Of a stretch of DNA of 64,000 nucleotides, positions 43,116 through 52,399 are shown piece by piece. Each line of letters starts with the position of its first letter. Within the stretch, counting starts at the first letter, position 1. This stretch comes from Brachybacterium equifaecis (GTDB lineage Bacteria; Actinomycetota; Actinomycetes; Actinomycetales; Dermabacteraceae), in the NCBI RefSeq assembly GCF_023509525.1, contig NZ_JAKNCJ010000006.1, positions 1 to 64,000 of the forward strand, given 5' to 3'. The translations under genes were made by a program, and so were the position numbers. Under the pieces are notes generated by a model, which saw only the letters and a list, made by a program, of their open reading frames with translations, was not told the DNA's origin and ran no database searches.

Positions 43116-44180
43116 TCACCAGGGGGAGGCGAAGGCCTCGAGCGCGGCCCGCGCGCACAGCGCGAGGTCGGCATGGGCGGTGTCGGCCGGATCGGCCTCG
43201 TGCACGAGCATGGCGGTCGCGCAGCGCACCGCCCAGGCCCGGGCACGGGCTTCCCCGTCGGCGTCCCGGCCTCCGCGGGCACGGGCATAGGCCGACAGCG
43301 CGCTTCCGGAGGGGTCCAGGAGCAGGAGCCATCCCAGATCGCTCGCCGGGTCGCCCGCTGTCGTATCGCCCCAGTCGATGAGCCCGAGCGGATGGGGCCC
43401 GTCCGTGCGGATCAGGTTCGCGGGATGCGGATCGCCGTGCAGCAGCAGCGGATCGCCGGAATACGGGGCGGCATCGAGGCCCTGCTGCCAGATCTCCCGC
43501 ACGACGGATGCGAGATGCGGGGCCGACGCGTCGAGCGCGAGGATCTCGCCCTGAAGGGCATCCGTGCGCTCTCGCAGCGCCACCCCGCGCACAGCGCTGC
43601 GCGGGTAGTCCTCAGGGGCAGGACGGTGCAGGTCCGCGAGCGCCCGGGCCAGCTCGATCGCGAGCCGGGCTGCCTCCGGTCGCTCTCTCATCGGGCCGGC
43701 GGCTGACTCGCGCCTCGGGCCGGCGGCTGACTCGCGCCTCGGCCCGGCGGCTGACTCGCGCCTCGGCCCGGCGCGCAGACCACCCTCGCGCAGCTCCGCC
43801 GCGACGATCGCGGAGACGAGGTCGCCCTCGACCCAGGTGAGGAGGGCGTACGGGCGCCGCCCGCCGCGCTGCATGCCACCGGAGCCCACGACGACCGGGC
43901 GTGCCAGCGGAAGATCCGGACGGTGCGCATCCAGCTGGGCGAGGGCGCGCACCTCGCCGCGCAGCAGCTGCTCCCCCATCTCGCGATGAGGCACGCGCAG
44001 CACCAGCCGCGCTCCCCCGCACCGCGCGGCGCCGGGATCGAGCTGCCCGACCTCCCACATCTCGTTGTCCCAGCCGCGTCCGCGCAGCAGCGGCTGATAG
44101 CTCCACCGGATGTCGGCATGCGAGAAGCCCTCCCGCAGCACCAGGTGCTCCACGAGGGCTTCTCTGCGCGCGCTGTCCAT
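43116..44180 (-). CDS. aminoglycoside phosphotransferase-family kinase
   Basis: 354 residues from the ATG at 44180. Catalytic loop LLLHGDPHPANLIRT and metal-binding LGLIDWGDTTAGDPA (DxD) are the APH/choline-kinase-like Brenner motifs. A threefold repeat of AGPRRESA (about residues 140-165) interrupts the region between the two lobes, an odd surface insertion. Probably a small-molecule or antibiotic kinase; substrate unknown. An ATG three codons upstream at 44189 is possible. Confidence 0.85.
   Translation of the reverse strand: MDSARREALVEHLVLREGFSHADIRWSYQPLLRGRGWDNEMWEVGQLDPGAARCGGARLVLRVPHREMGEQLLRGEVRALAQLDAHRPDLPLARPVVVGSGGMQRGGRRPYALLTWVEGDLVSAIVAAELREGGLRAGPRRESAAGPRRESAAGPRRESAAGPMRERPEAARLAIELARALADLHRPAPEDYPRSAVRGVALRERTDALQGEILALDASAPHLASVVREIWQQGLDAAPYSGDPLLLHGDPHPANLIRTDGPHPLGLIDWGDTTAGDPASDLGWLLLLDPSGSALSAYARARGGRDADGEARARAWAVRCATAMLVHEADPADTAHADLALCARAALEAFASPW
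43693..43773. repeat. 24-bp tandem repeats within the APH-like gene
   Basis: Three nearly identical 24-bp units (43693-43716, 43717-43740, 43741-43764; core GGCGGCTGACTCGCGCCTC) plus a partial fourth. They encode AGPRRESA repeats in frame, so gain or loss of units preserves the protein. Confidence 0.9.
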
Positions 44181-44249
44181 TCGGACCATCCTAGGGACGC
44201 GGATCCGGAGTCCGAGGGAGCTCGCGATCGAGCGCCCCGGCCGGAAGGA

Positions 44250-45470
44250 TCAGTCGCGCTGGGCGAACTTTCCCTCCTCGGCGATGCGCGTGTTCAGCTC
44301 CGCGAGGTACTCGTCCTCGTCGAAGTCGAGCCCGACCTCGCGGCCCGTCCATGCGGACAGGTGGATGGCGTTCGCCAGGCGCACGCCCTTGATGCCGTCG
44401 GCGCCAGCAGCGAGCAGCTCCTCGCCGAACAGGATGTGGCGCGCGAAGTTCTCCAGCACGCCCGAGTGCTGAGCACCCCAGGGGGAGCTGTCCTCGATCG
44501 TCTCGGTGGAGACGACACCCTCGAGGACCGAGAGGTCGCCGGTCATGAGCTTCCGCGCGCCGGCGGTGTCCACCGAGTCGCTGATCTCCTTCTCGGGCTT
44601 CGTGTAGCGGCTGACCGTGGCCGTCTTGGAGTTGTCGACGACGATCTTGCCCTGGGTGCCGAGGATCTCGAAGCGATCGGTGCCGGCGAGATCGTGGGTG
44701 GCGGTGACGAAGACGCCGGTGCGGCCGTCGCCGTAGTCGACGAGCGCGGTGACCTCGTCCTCGACCGCGATGTCGCGGCGGAAGCCGAAGCCGGCCTTGG
44801 CGAAGACGGACTTCGGGACGCCGCAGATCCACTGCCACAGGTCCAGCTGGTGGGGTGCCTGGTTCACGAGCACGCCGCCGCCCTCGCCGCCCCAGGTGGC
44901 GCGCCACTCGGACTGGTTGTAGTAGCCCTGCGGGCGCCACCAGGTGGTGATGATCCAGTTCGAGCGCAGCACCTCGCCGATCTCGCCGCCGTCCACGATC
45001 GCCTTGATCTTCTGGTACAGCGGGTTGTTGCGCTGGTTGAACATGATGGCGAAGGGCACCTCGGGGTGCGCCGCCGCGACCTCGTTCATGCGGGTGACTT
45101 GGCGGGTGTAGACCGCGGCGGGCTTCTCCACGAGGGTCGGCACACCGGCCTCGATGGATGCGATGGCCACATCCGGGTGGTCGTAGTGCGGGATCGTGGT
45201 GATGACCGCGTCGATGTCATGGGAGGCGATGAGCTCCTCGGCAGTGCTGTACTGCGGCACGTCGGGGTAGAGCTCCTTCGCGCGCGCGAGCGCCTCGGGG
45301 TCGATGTCGGCGATCGCGCCGATGGTCATGTGCGGGACGAGCCCGTCGGCGATGAACTTCGCGTACATGTCGCCCTGCGTGCCGATGCCGATGATGCCCA
45401 GCCGCACCACCTTCTCGGTGCCGTCGCTCGCGGTGGTGTCGGTGTCCGTGGTCGGGGTCGTGGTCGTCAT
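44250..45470 (-). CDS. Gfo/Idh/MocA-family sugar oxidoreductase
   Basis: 406 residues. NAD motif RLGIIGIGTQGDMYAKF (about 22-38), EKPAA substrate-side lysine motif, and the C-terminal sheet with WWRPQGYYNQSEWRATWGG. Oxidises sugars or inositols with NAD(P). Divergent from the GH3 gene, with which it probably shares control. Ribosome site GGAG precedes the ATG. Confidence 0.92.
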   Translation of the reverse strand: MTTTTPTTDTDTTASDGTEKVVRLGIIGIGTQGDMYAKFIADGLVPHMTIGAIADIDPEALARAKELYPDVPQYSTAEELIASHDIDAVITTIPHYDHPDVAIASIEAGVPTLVEKPAAVYTRQVTRMNEVAAAHPEVPFAIMFNQRNNPLYQKIKAIVDGGEIGEVLRSNWIITTWWRPQGYYNQSEWRATWGGEGGGVLVNQAPHQLDLWQWICGVPKSVFAKAGFGFRRDIAVEDEVTALVDYGDGRTGVFVTATHDLAGTDRFEILGTQGKIVVDNSKTATVSRYTKPEKEISDSVDTAGARKLMTGDLSVLEGVVSTETIEDSSPWGAQHSGVLENFARHILFGEELLAAGADGIKGVRLANAIHLSAWTGREVGLDFDEDEYLAELNTRIAEEGKFAQRD

Positions 45471-45702
45471 AGGGCTCCGCCTTTCTCGTTCGTCATCGAA
45501 GTGAGGTCTCGCACCGTGCGAGCGATCACGTCCCTCGATCGTCGTGATCTTCGCCGCTCTCCGGCACGCTTTGCACGAAGTTGCCCGCCCGGGAGGGGCG
45601 TCGACCGCGGCGGGAAGCCGGTGGGCAACCTGCGGCACTGCACTGTGACCCGCGCCGCAGCGCCGCTAGATTCGAGGGGACGCTCTCGCAGATCCGCACA
45701 CG

Positions 45703-45754
45703 GCAGTGCGGGGCGCGGCAGTGCCGAGGGCTCCATCCCCGGTCATTGCAGTGC
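45703..45754. promoter_or_regulatory. repeated GCAGTGC motifs between divergent sugar genes
   Basis: GCAGTGC occurs at 45703-45709, 45718-45724 and 45748-45754: spacings of 15 and 30 bases. An inverse copy, GCACTGC, is at 45635-45641. The regular spacing in the shared intergenic region suggests operator-like sites, but no known regulator was matched. Confidence 0.35.
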
Positions 45755-45810
45755 CGGGGCCCGTCGGCCCGTGCGCATCGAGCGCTCCCGAAACAGCAAG
45801 GAGCTCCTCC

Positions 45811-47838
45811 GTGACCCAGCAGATCCCTCTCTCCACCCGCGTGAAGCCGACCATCGAGGTCGATGGCCTCACCTTCCGCGACCTCGACGGCGACGGCGAG
45901 CTCACCCCGTACGAGGACTGGCGCCTCAGCCCCCAGGAGCGCGCCGCTGATCTGGTGGCGCGGATGAGCCCCGAGGAGAAGATCGGCCTGATGGTCATCA
46001 CCTCGCGCCCCATGGGCATCTTCCAGCACAATCCCGAGCAGACCAGCCATGACGGCCTGCTCGACGAGCAGTTCATCCCCATCAAGATCGATCCCCACAC
46101 CAGCGCCGGACTCCCCTTCGAGGGCACCACCGCGATGATCAAGGACCTCGGGATCCGCCACTTCATCATGCGCGAGGAGCCCGCCGGCTCGAGCATCGCG
46201 AACTGGATCAACGCCATGCAGGAGGTCGCCGAGGAGACCCGCTGGGGAATCCCCGTGATCGTGGCGGCGAACTCGAAGAACGAGTTCGGCGGCTTCAAGA
46301 TGGGCGGCACCGCGAAGGACAAGCCCTTCGCGCAGTGGCCCGGCACCCTCGGCCTCGCGGCGACCGGCTCGGTCGAGATCATCGAGGACTTCGCGGAGCG
46401 CTCCCGCCAGGAATGGTGCGCCTCGGGGCTGCGCAAGGGCTACATGTACATGGCCGACGTCTTCACCGATCCCCGGTGGTACCGGGGCCACGGCACCTTC
46501 GGCGAGGATCCGGAGTTCGTCTCGAACGCGATGACGGCCCTGGTGAAGGGCTTCCAGGGCGAGGGCGGACTCGGCGCCGACGGCGTCGCGCTCACGGTCA
46601 AGCACTTCCCCGGCGGCGGCGCGCGCGAGAACGGCACCGACCCCCATTACGAGGAGGGGAAGTTCAACATCTACCCCACCCCGGGCTCGCTCGAGGAGTA
46701 CCACCTGCCGCCCTTCCAGGCCGCGATCGATGCGGGGACCTCGTCGATCATGCCGTACTACGCGATCCCCTCCGATGAGAAGTCCTCGACCCCGCAGGGC
46801 CGGGTGACCGAGTTCGAGCAGGTGGGCTTCGCCTTCAACTCGGAGATCCTGAACCTGCTGCGGAGCATGGGCCACGAGGGCTACATCAATTCCGATTCGG
46901 GCGTGCTCTCGAAGATGGCCTGGGGCGTCGAGGAGCTCTCCGTGCCCGAGCGCGTCGGCGCGGCCGTGATGGCCGGAACTGACATGTTCGCCGACACCAA
47001 CGACGTCCCCTCCGTGCGCCAGGCGTTCCTGGAGGGCCTGATCACGGCGCAGCGCCTGGATGACGCCGCCACGCGCCTGCTCGTGGAGCTGTTCCAGCTG
47101 GGCCTGTTCGACAACCCCTACGCGGATCCCGAGGAGGCCGACCGCGTCGTCGCGAACGAGGAGACGCTCGAGGCCGCGGCCGAGGCGCACCGCCGCTCCG
47201 TCGTGCTCGCGAAGAACCACGGCGGCGTGCTGCCGCTGAGGACCGACGCGCTCGAGGGCAAGACCGTCTACGTCGAGCAGTTCTCGCAGAACCTCACCGT
47301 CAAGGAGCTCGACCGCCTGCGCGCCGACCTCGCGGCCAAGCACCCGGGCGTCGACTTCACGACCGACTACCGGGGCGCGGACATCGCGATCCTGCAGCTC
47401 AAGCCGTACGTCGGCGCGTACTTCACGTACGAGGGTCTCAACGACATCTCCATCGGCGAGCACTCCCACGTGGACCTCGACAAGGTGAAGGCGATCCGCG
47501 ATTCCGTCGGCACCCTCATCATCGGGCTGAACGCGAAGTTCCCCTGGGTGCTGGATGAGGTCGAACCGCTGGCCGACGCGCTCGTGATGGGCTTCGACAC
47601 CCTCGACTCCATCATGATCGACGCGGTCTTCGGGGAGTTCTCCCCCACCGGCCGCCTGCCGATCACCTTCCCCATCAGCAGCGAGGCGATCGCGGTGGAC
47701 GAGGACGGACGCTGCGCCTCGCCCAACGACGTGCCCGGCTGCGACAAGGAGAAGCACATGGACGGCCGCCCCTACGTCTACGTCGACGCCGACGGCAGCC
47801 GCTACGCGCTCGGCCATGGGCTCCAGTACACGGCCTGA
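45811..47838 (+). CDS. glycoside hydrolase family 3 enzyme
   Basis: 675 residues. GTG start with AAGGAG at 45798-45803; an upstream in-frame ATG at 45706 gives a poor non-conserved N-terminus. The GH3 barrel shows KHFPGGGARENG and the nucleophile region GYINSDSGVLSKMAWGVE; a second domain carries LVMGFDTLDSIMIDAVFGEF and RLPITFPIS. No signal peptide, so an intracellular beta-glycosidase. Opposed to the Gfo/Idh/MocA gene: together they could process an imported glycoside. Confidence 0.93.
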   Translation: MTQQIPLSTRVKPTIEVDGLTFRDLDGDGELTPYEDWRLSPQERAADLVARMSPEEKIGLMVITSRPMGIFQHNPEQTSHDGLLDEQFIPIKIDPHTSAGLPFEGTTAMIKDLGIRHFIMREEPAGSSIANWINAMQEVAEETRWGIPVIVAANSKNEFGGFKMGGTAKDKPFAQWPGTLGLAATGSVEIIEDFAERSRQEWCASGLRKGYMYMADVFTDPRWYRGHGTFGEDPEFVSNAMTALVKGFQGEGGLGADGVALTVKHFPGGGARENGTDPHYEEGKFNIYPTPGSLEEYHLPPFQAAIDAGTSSIMPYYAIPSDEKSSTPQGRVTEFEQVGFAFNSEILNLLRSMGHEGYINSDSGVLSKMAWGVEELSVPERVGAAVMAGTDMFADTNDVPSVRQAFLEGLITAQRLDDAATRLLVELFQLGLFDNPYADPEEADRVVANEETLEAAAEAHRRSVVLAKNHGGVLPLRTDALEGKTVYVEQFSQNLTVKELDRLRADLAAKHPGVDFTTDYRGADIAILQLKPYVGAYFTYEGLNDISIGEHSHVDLDKVKAIRDSVGTLIIGLNAKFPWVLDEVEPLADALVMGFDTLDSIMIDAVFGEFSPTGRLPITFPISSEAIAVDEDGRCASPNDVPGCDKEKHMDGRPYVYVDADGSRYALGHGLQYTA

Positions 47839-47847
47839 GAACTGAAA

Positions 47848-47887
47848 AGGCCCCCTCCCCCGCACATCAGTGCAGGTGAGGGGGCCT
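47848..47887. terminator. bidirectional terminator, GH3 / ssrA
   Basis: AGGCCCCCTC pairs with GAGGGGGCCT (10 bp). On the minus strand the stem is followed by TTTT, fitting the end of ssrA transcription; on the plus strand it follows the GH3 stop. Confidence 0.8.
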
Positions 47888-47906
47888 CTTCGCGGCATCA
47901 GGCTCG

Positions 47907-48276
47907 TGGAGCCGGCGGGAATCGAACCCGCGTCCGATAGTGCAGAGCCAGGGCTTCTCCGGGCGCATTCCGTGAAGACGTGTTCTCAGTCCCGACGCTC
48001 GCACGGACACGTACGTCGACAGACTCAGTCACTCTGAGGTGTTCATCCCTCCCCGATGACGAGGGAGGGCAGCAGTGGCTCCTTGGATGATGGAACGATC
48101 CGGGTCAGGAGCAATCCCGGGGTTCCAGACTAGCTATCGCTGATCAGGCAGCGAGAGCGAAGTCAGTGCGCTTGGTTTCGGCACTTATTGGTTTCCTAGG
48201 AGCGTTGACGAGATGACCTAGGATCCTCGGCCCGCTTCCCCTCGCTGGACAACTACCGTCGAAACCGATCGGCCCC
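47907..48276 (-). ncRNA. ssrA: transfer-messenger RNA
   Basis: 370 nt. The ends form the tRNA-like domain: GGGGCCG pairs with CGGCTCC, with GGTTTCGAC after the 5' strand and GGGTTCGATTCCCGC before the 3' strand. The tag open frame reads A-E-T-K-R-T-D-F-A-L-A-A then TGA (complement around 48140-48180), the actinobacterial ending TDFALAA. CCA is not encoded. Partner gene smpB is 1.3 kb away. Confidence 0.95.
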
Positions 48277-48472
48277 TGGCGTGGGAAGGCAAGATCCGGC
48301 GGCTGGGCCGCCGGGCACTGGTGATGCCGCTGTTCAATTGTCAATCTGCAGCCGATGTGCGCTGCCTCCACGTGCACGGCGAACCGTGCGGGTACGAGTC
48401 TAGCGGGACCGCTCCGCCCTGGCCACCGAATATTGTGCGCCCAGGGCGAACCGGCTTCGCGAGCCGCGCCGC

Positions 48473-49381
48473 TCAGCCGCCGGCGCCGGGGAACCGGTGG
48501 ACCGTCAGCAGGCCGCTGTCGGAGCCGAAGAAGCGGGCGGGGAACACGCTGATCTCGACATTCTCGCCGCTCGTGCTACCGGTGCAGGAGACGGGATCCA
48601 TGCTCGCCGAGCTGAGGCCCTCTTCGCAGGTCACCGCTTCGATCGGGGCATCCACGGGGTAGATCGCGTCCTCGCTGGCGAAGAGCTGCTCGACAGCGGT
48701 CGCCGTGTCCTCTGCCGAGAGCGGATCGATGAGGAACGCCGTGCCGCGCCCGATCCCGGTGACGTAGGAGCCGTCAGCGGTGAGCAGCTCAGCGCTCGCC
48801 GCCGACAGGGGCTCCTCCCCCTGGACGAAGAGGACACCGGGGACGCCCTCGATATCGAAGCCGTTGGGCCCCGCGACCGGGTATGCCGTCCACGCCGACT
48901 GGCCCGTCGTCCCGTCGAGCTCGAGCGTCGCCTCGCAGATCACCGAGGAGCCCGCTGCCGAGCTCAGATCCCCCCGGCAGACGGCGCCCGTGAGAGCCGC
49001 CTCTCCGGAGCCCGCCTCGCCTGCGCTGCGATCGAGGAGCTCTGCGAGCTGCTGGCTCGGGATCTGCCACTGGCCGGCTCCGTCGACGGCCGGCGCGGCG
49101 GTGCCGTCGCGGAAGCTCTGCAGGATGAGGGCGGGAGCCCCCGATGCCGCGGGGATGGCGGAGGCGTCCTCCGTCGGCGCGGCCGAAGACGAGGTCGACG
49201 ACGCCGCATCCGTCGTGGGCGTCGCAGCAGCGGTGGACGACGCAGGAGCGGATCCGGTGCCGGGCTCCGCGGAGGTGGCGGCCGAAGGGGCGGCAGCGCC
49301 CCCGACTCCGCACGCGGCGGTTCCCAGTGCGAGCATCGCCGCGGCGGCGAGGACGAGAGAGTGGCGGGCGGGTGAACGCAT
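48473..49381 (-). CDS. secreted lipoprotein of unknown function
   Basis: 302 residues. Signal peptide with lipobox ALGTAAC (cysteine about 24), a Ser/Thr/Ala/Pro-rich linker (about 30-80), then a globular part with four conserved-looking cysteines (VCRGDLSS, VICEATLEL, VTCEEGLSS, PVSCTGS), suggesting two disulfide-bonded repeat domains of DUF4333-like type. Between ssrA and smpB but probably separate. Confidence 0.75.
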   Translation of the reverse strand: MRSPARHSLVLAAAAMLALGTAACGVGGAAAPSAATSAEPGTGSAPASSTAAATPTTDAASSTSSSAAPTEDASAIPAASGAPALILQSFRDGTAAPAVDGAGQWQIPSQQLAELLDRSAGEAGSGEAALTGAVCRGDLSSAAGSSVICEATLELDGTTGQSAWTAYPVAGPNGFDIEGVPGVLFVQGEEPLSAASAELLTADGSYVTGIGRGTAFLIDPLSAEDTATAVEQLFASEDAIYPVDAPIEAVTCEEGLSSASMDPVSCTGSTSGENVEISVFPARFFGSDSGLLTVHRFPGAGG

Positions 49382-49526
49382 GAGCAGTTCCTACGGGTGC
49401 GAGAGACGGCTGAGATCGGACGGACGGTCCGATAGTCGCACTACCTTCGCGCGGGCATGCTGCCAGGTCAAGAGATCGTCAAGAAATCGCCACGCGCCGG
49501 TGCTGCGTGATGAGCTGGACGCTGGC

Positions 49527-50030
49527 TCAGACCAGCTCGCGGTGGCGGATCGCGCGCTGCGCCTCGCGCAGATCCTGCTGCTCGCGCAGCGTCTGGCGCT
49601 TGTCCCACTCCTTCTTGCCGCGCGCGAGCGCGATCACGACCTTCGCGTGCGATCCCAGGAAGTAGAGCTCGAGCGGCACGACGGTGTAGCCCTTCTCGCT
49701 GGACTTGCCCGCGAGCTTCGCGATCTCGGCCTTGTGCAGCAGCAGCTTGCGCTTGCGCCGCGCAGCATGGTTCGTCCAGGTGCCCTGGGCGTAGGGAGCG
49801 ATGTGCACTCCCTCCATCCACACCTCACCGCGTTCGACGTAGCAGTAGCCGTCCAGCAGCGACGCGCCGCGATCCCGCAGCGCCTTCACCTCCGTGCCCG
49901 TGAGGACCATGCCGGCTTCCCACGTGTCATCGATGTGGTAATCGTGCCGCGCCTTCTTGTTGGAGGCGACGAGGGACTTCTTCGGGCCGTCGTCCTTCGC
50001 AGACTTCTTCGCATCGGGCTTCTTGGCCAT
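49527..50030 (-). CDS. smpB: SsrA-binding protein SmpB
   Basis: 167 residues. KARHDYHIDDTWEAGMVLTG, GVHIAPYAQG and the basic tail KKEWDKRQTLREQQDLREAQ are SmpB signatures. It brings tmRNA to stalled ribosomes. A lysine-rich N-terminal extension precedes the core. Confidence 0.97.
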   Translation of the reverse strand: MAKKPDAKKSAKDDGPKKSLVASNKKARHDYHIDDTWEAGMVLTGTEVKALRDRGASLLDGYCYVERGEVWMEGVHIAPYAQGTWTNHAARRKRKLLLHKAEIAKLAGKSSEKGYTVVPLELYFLGSHAKVVIALARGKKEWDKRQTLREQQDLREAQRAIRHRELV

Positions 50031-50183
50031 GGCTTCTCTCCTCGTCGTCGTCCCCGGGTGCTGCGCTGCGCGCGCGCAGCGGGCAACCCAGCCTAGCGGG
50101 AGGCCTCAAGGGCGGCCACAGCTTTTCGAGAGGGGCCGGCCCCGCCCATCGGCCCCCGCCCATCGGCGTGGCCCCGAGCGGGC

Positions 50184-51479
50184 TCAGCCCAGGTAGTTCA
50201 TCGCGTTGACCGCGGTGCCGTCCTCGTGGATCTCGAAGTGGAGATGGCAGCCCGTCGAGGAGCCGGTCGTGCCGACTCGGCCCACCACCTGCCCCCGCTG
50301 CACGGTCTGCCCGGGACTCACCGCGAAGCCCTGGAGGTGGTGGTACGAGGACGTGACGAGCTTGCCGTTGCGCATCCCGTGGCTGATGATCACCTTGTTG
50401 CCGGCGGCGGAGTTGAAGTTCGTCGAGAGCACGCGGCCCGCCTCGGTGGCGGTCGCGGGGCTGCCGCAGGCGGCGGCGAAATCCGTGCCCGCGTGGAGCT
50501 TGCTGGTGCCGTAGATCGGGTGCACGCGCCAGCCGTAGTTCGAGGAGATCCGCGCGTTCGAGGGCATCGCCCAGCCCGAGCCGGAGACGACTGCAGGTGC
50601 GGCGCCCGCATCGACCGCGGTGCCGGAGCGCGCGCGCTCCTGCTCGACCAGCGCGCTGATCTCGGAGTCCAGGGCGGAGCCGCGGTTCTCCAGGCTGCTC
50701 TGGCTCTGCTGGTACATCCCCTTCTTCGTCTCGAGATCGAGGGCCTGGGTGCGCTGCGTCGCGTACAGATCGTCCATCTGCTTCTTCGCCGCGGCGGCCT
50801 GCTGCTCGGCGGCTGCGGTCTTCGCGACCGACTCCTCGCTCTGGCGCTTGAGATCGTCGATCTCGGTGCGCACAGCGGTGAGGCGATCCGCGGCGCTCTC
50901 CGTCACCGCCTGATCGGTGCGGAGCGCATCGAGTCGCGTCCCCTGCGCCTCCATGGTGAGGCGGTAGTTCATCGAGCGGTCGACCGCGCCCTGGGGCTCC
51001 TGGGAGCCGACGTACACCGAGGTCGGGCTGGGCAGCCCGCCGCCCTTATAGGCCTGCAGGGCGACCTGGGAGAGCTTCTCGTCGGAGCTGTCGATCTCGA
51101 CCTTCCCCTGCTCGACCTGGGACGTCAGCCGCGCCTCCTCCGCCTGCGCGGCGGAGAGGCGGTCGCCGACCTCCTTGTCGTGCTGCTGGGCCTTGGCGAG
51201 CTCCGCCTGCGCATCCTCGAGGGACTTCTGCGCGGTGGGGATCCGCAGCTCGGTGTCTGCGAGCGCGAGGTAGGTGTCGGCGAGGTCCGCGTCGACGTCG
51301 TCGAGCTGGAGGCGGATGTCGTCCAGCTGCTGCTGGATCGTGGTGCGCTCCTGCTCCTTCTCCTGCTTGGTTCCCTCCGCGCGGGCGAGATCGAGGGGAG
51401 CGACGACGGCCTGGCCGCCCATCAGCGCGACGGCGAGCGCGAAGGGTGCGAGGAACCGGAGAGGACGGTGCACAGCCAT
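50184..51479 (-). CDS. M23 peptidase with coiled coil, FtsEX partner
   Basis: 431 residues. Signal peptide (LRFLAPFALAVALMGGQAVV), a long coiled coil (about 40-270, repeated QQQLDDIRLQLDDVDADL-like heptads), then the LytM/M23 domain with zinc ligands KLHAGTDF and GCHLHFE. The plan is that of EnvC/PcsB-like hydrolases activated by FtsX's extracellular loop. It starts two bases after the ftsX stop, confirming the pairing. Its job is peptidoglycan cleavage at division. Confidence 0.93.
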   Translation of the reverse strand: MAVHRPLRFLAPFALAVALMGGQAVVAPLDLARAEGTKQEKEQERTTIQQQLDDIRLQLDDVDADLADTYLALADTELRIPTAQKSLEDAQAELAKAQQHDKEVGDRLSAAQAEEARLTSQVEQGKVEIDSSDEKLSQVALQAYKGGGLPSPTSVYVGSQEPQGAVDRSMNYRLTMEAQGTRLDALRTDQAVTESAADRLTAVRTEIDDLKRQSEESVAKTAAAEQQAAAAKKQMDDLYATQRTQALDLETKKGMYQQSQSSLENRGSALDSEISALVEQERARSGTAVDAGAAPAVVSGSGWAMPSNARISSNYGWRVHPIYGTSKLHAGTDFAAACGSPATATEAGRVLSTNFNSAAGNKVIISHGMRNGKLVTSSYHHLQGFAVSPGQTVQRGQVVGRVGTTGSSTGCHLHFEIHEDGTAVNAMNYLG

Positions 51480-51481
51480 GG

Positions 51482-52399
51482 TCACACCTTCAGATAGCGG
51501 TTGAGGGAGACGATCGAGGAGGCGATCGCGAGGACCGCTCCGAGCACGACCAGGATCGGTGCGATCCACCAGAGGTCTGCGGTGCCGACGGTGATGAGCC
51601 GGGTGCCGAGAGTCTGCGCGAGCCAGCCCTCGACGAGGTAGTTCGCACCCACCCACAGCAGGGCCGAGGCGATGAGAGCGCCGAGGATGCCGGCGACCGC
51701 GCCCTCCAGCATGAAGGGGGTGCGGATGAAGATGTTCGAGGCGCCCACCAGACGCATGATGGCGATCTCGCGGCGGCGGTTGGCGACCGACATCCGGATC
51801 GTCGTGGCCACCAGCAAGACCGCCGCCACCAGCATCAGCAGGGCGAGGCCGATGGCGAAGAAGGTCGTCTGGTTCAGGACGTCAATGAACGGGGCGAAGG
51901 CGCTGAGGAGGTCGGTGACCTCGTCCACTCCGTCGCGGCCCTGGAAGAACTCGACGACGGCGCTGGAGCGCTCGGAATCCCGCAGCGTGATGTGGAAGGA
52001 GACAGGCATGTCGGCGGCGGTGAAGTCGGTGACGAAGCCCTGCCCGGCGAACTGCTCCTGGTAGATCGCGAGCGCCTCGTCCTGGCTGCGCTCGGAGTAG
52101 GTCGAGACGTACGGCGAGAGCACCTCGCCCTCGAGGGCGTCGCGCACCGACTGGATCTGGGCGTCGGTCGCGGCGCCGCCCGCGCAGGTCGCGGCCGTCG
52201 AGTGCGGGGAGCACATGAACAGGGTGACCTGGGATTCGCGCACCAGGGTCGACTTCATGTCCATGATCTGCTTCTGCATCATCAGACCCGCGCCCACGAA
52301 GGTGAGGGACACGGCGGTCACGATGACCACGGAGATCACCATGGCGATGTTGCGCCACAGGCCGGTGAAGATCTCGGAGGCGATGTAGCGCGCTCTCAT
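51482..52399 (-). CDS. ftsX: cell division permease FtsX
   Basis: 305 residues; one N-terminal transmembrane segment, a large extracellular loop (about 45-170, with a cysteine pair MCSPHS...TCAG) and three C-terminal segments with TTIRMSVANRRREIAIMRL. It overlaps ftsE by ATGA and precedes the M23 gene. Confidence 0.95.
   Translation of the reverse strand: MRARYIASEIFTGLWRNIAMVISVVIVTAVSLTFVGAGLMMQKQIMDMKSTLVRESQVTLFMCSPHSTAATCAGGAATDAQIQSVRDALEGEVLSPYVSTYSERSQDEALAIYQEQFAGQGFVTDFTAADMPVSFHITLRDSERSSAVVEFFQGRDGVDEVTDLLSAFAPFIDVLNQTTFFAIGLALLMLVAAVLLVATTIRMSVANRRREIAIMRLVGASNIFIRTPFMLEGAVAGILGALIASALLWVGANYLVEGWLAQTLGTRLITVGTADLWWIAPILVVLGAVLAIASSIVSLNRYLKV

Noticed and set aside
45526-47898. 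A 790-codon minus-strand frame across the GH3 gene
   Set aside because: It is the antisense of GH3 and has no recognisable domain.
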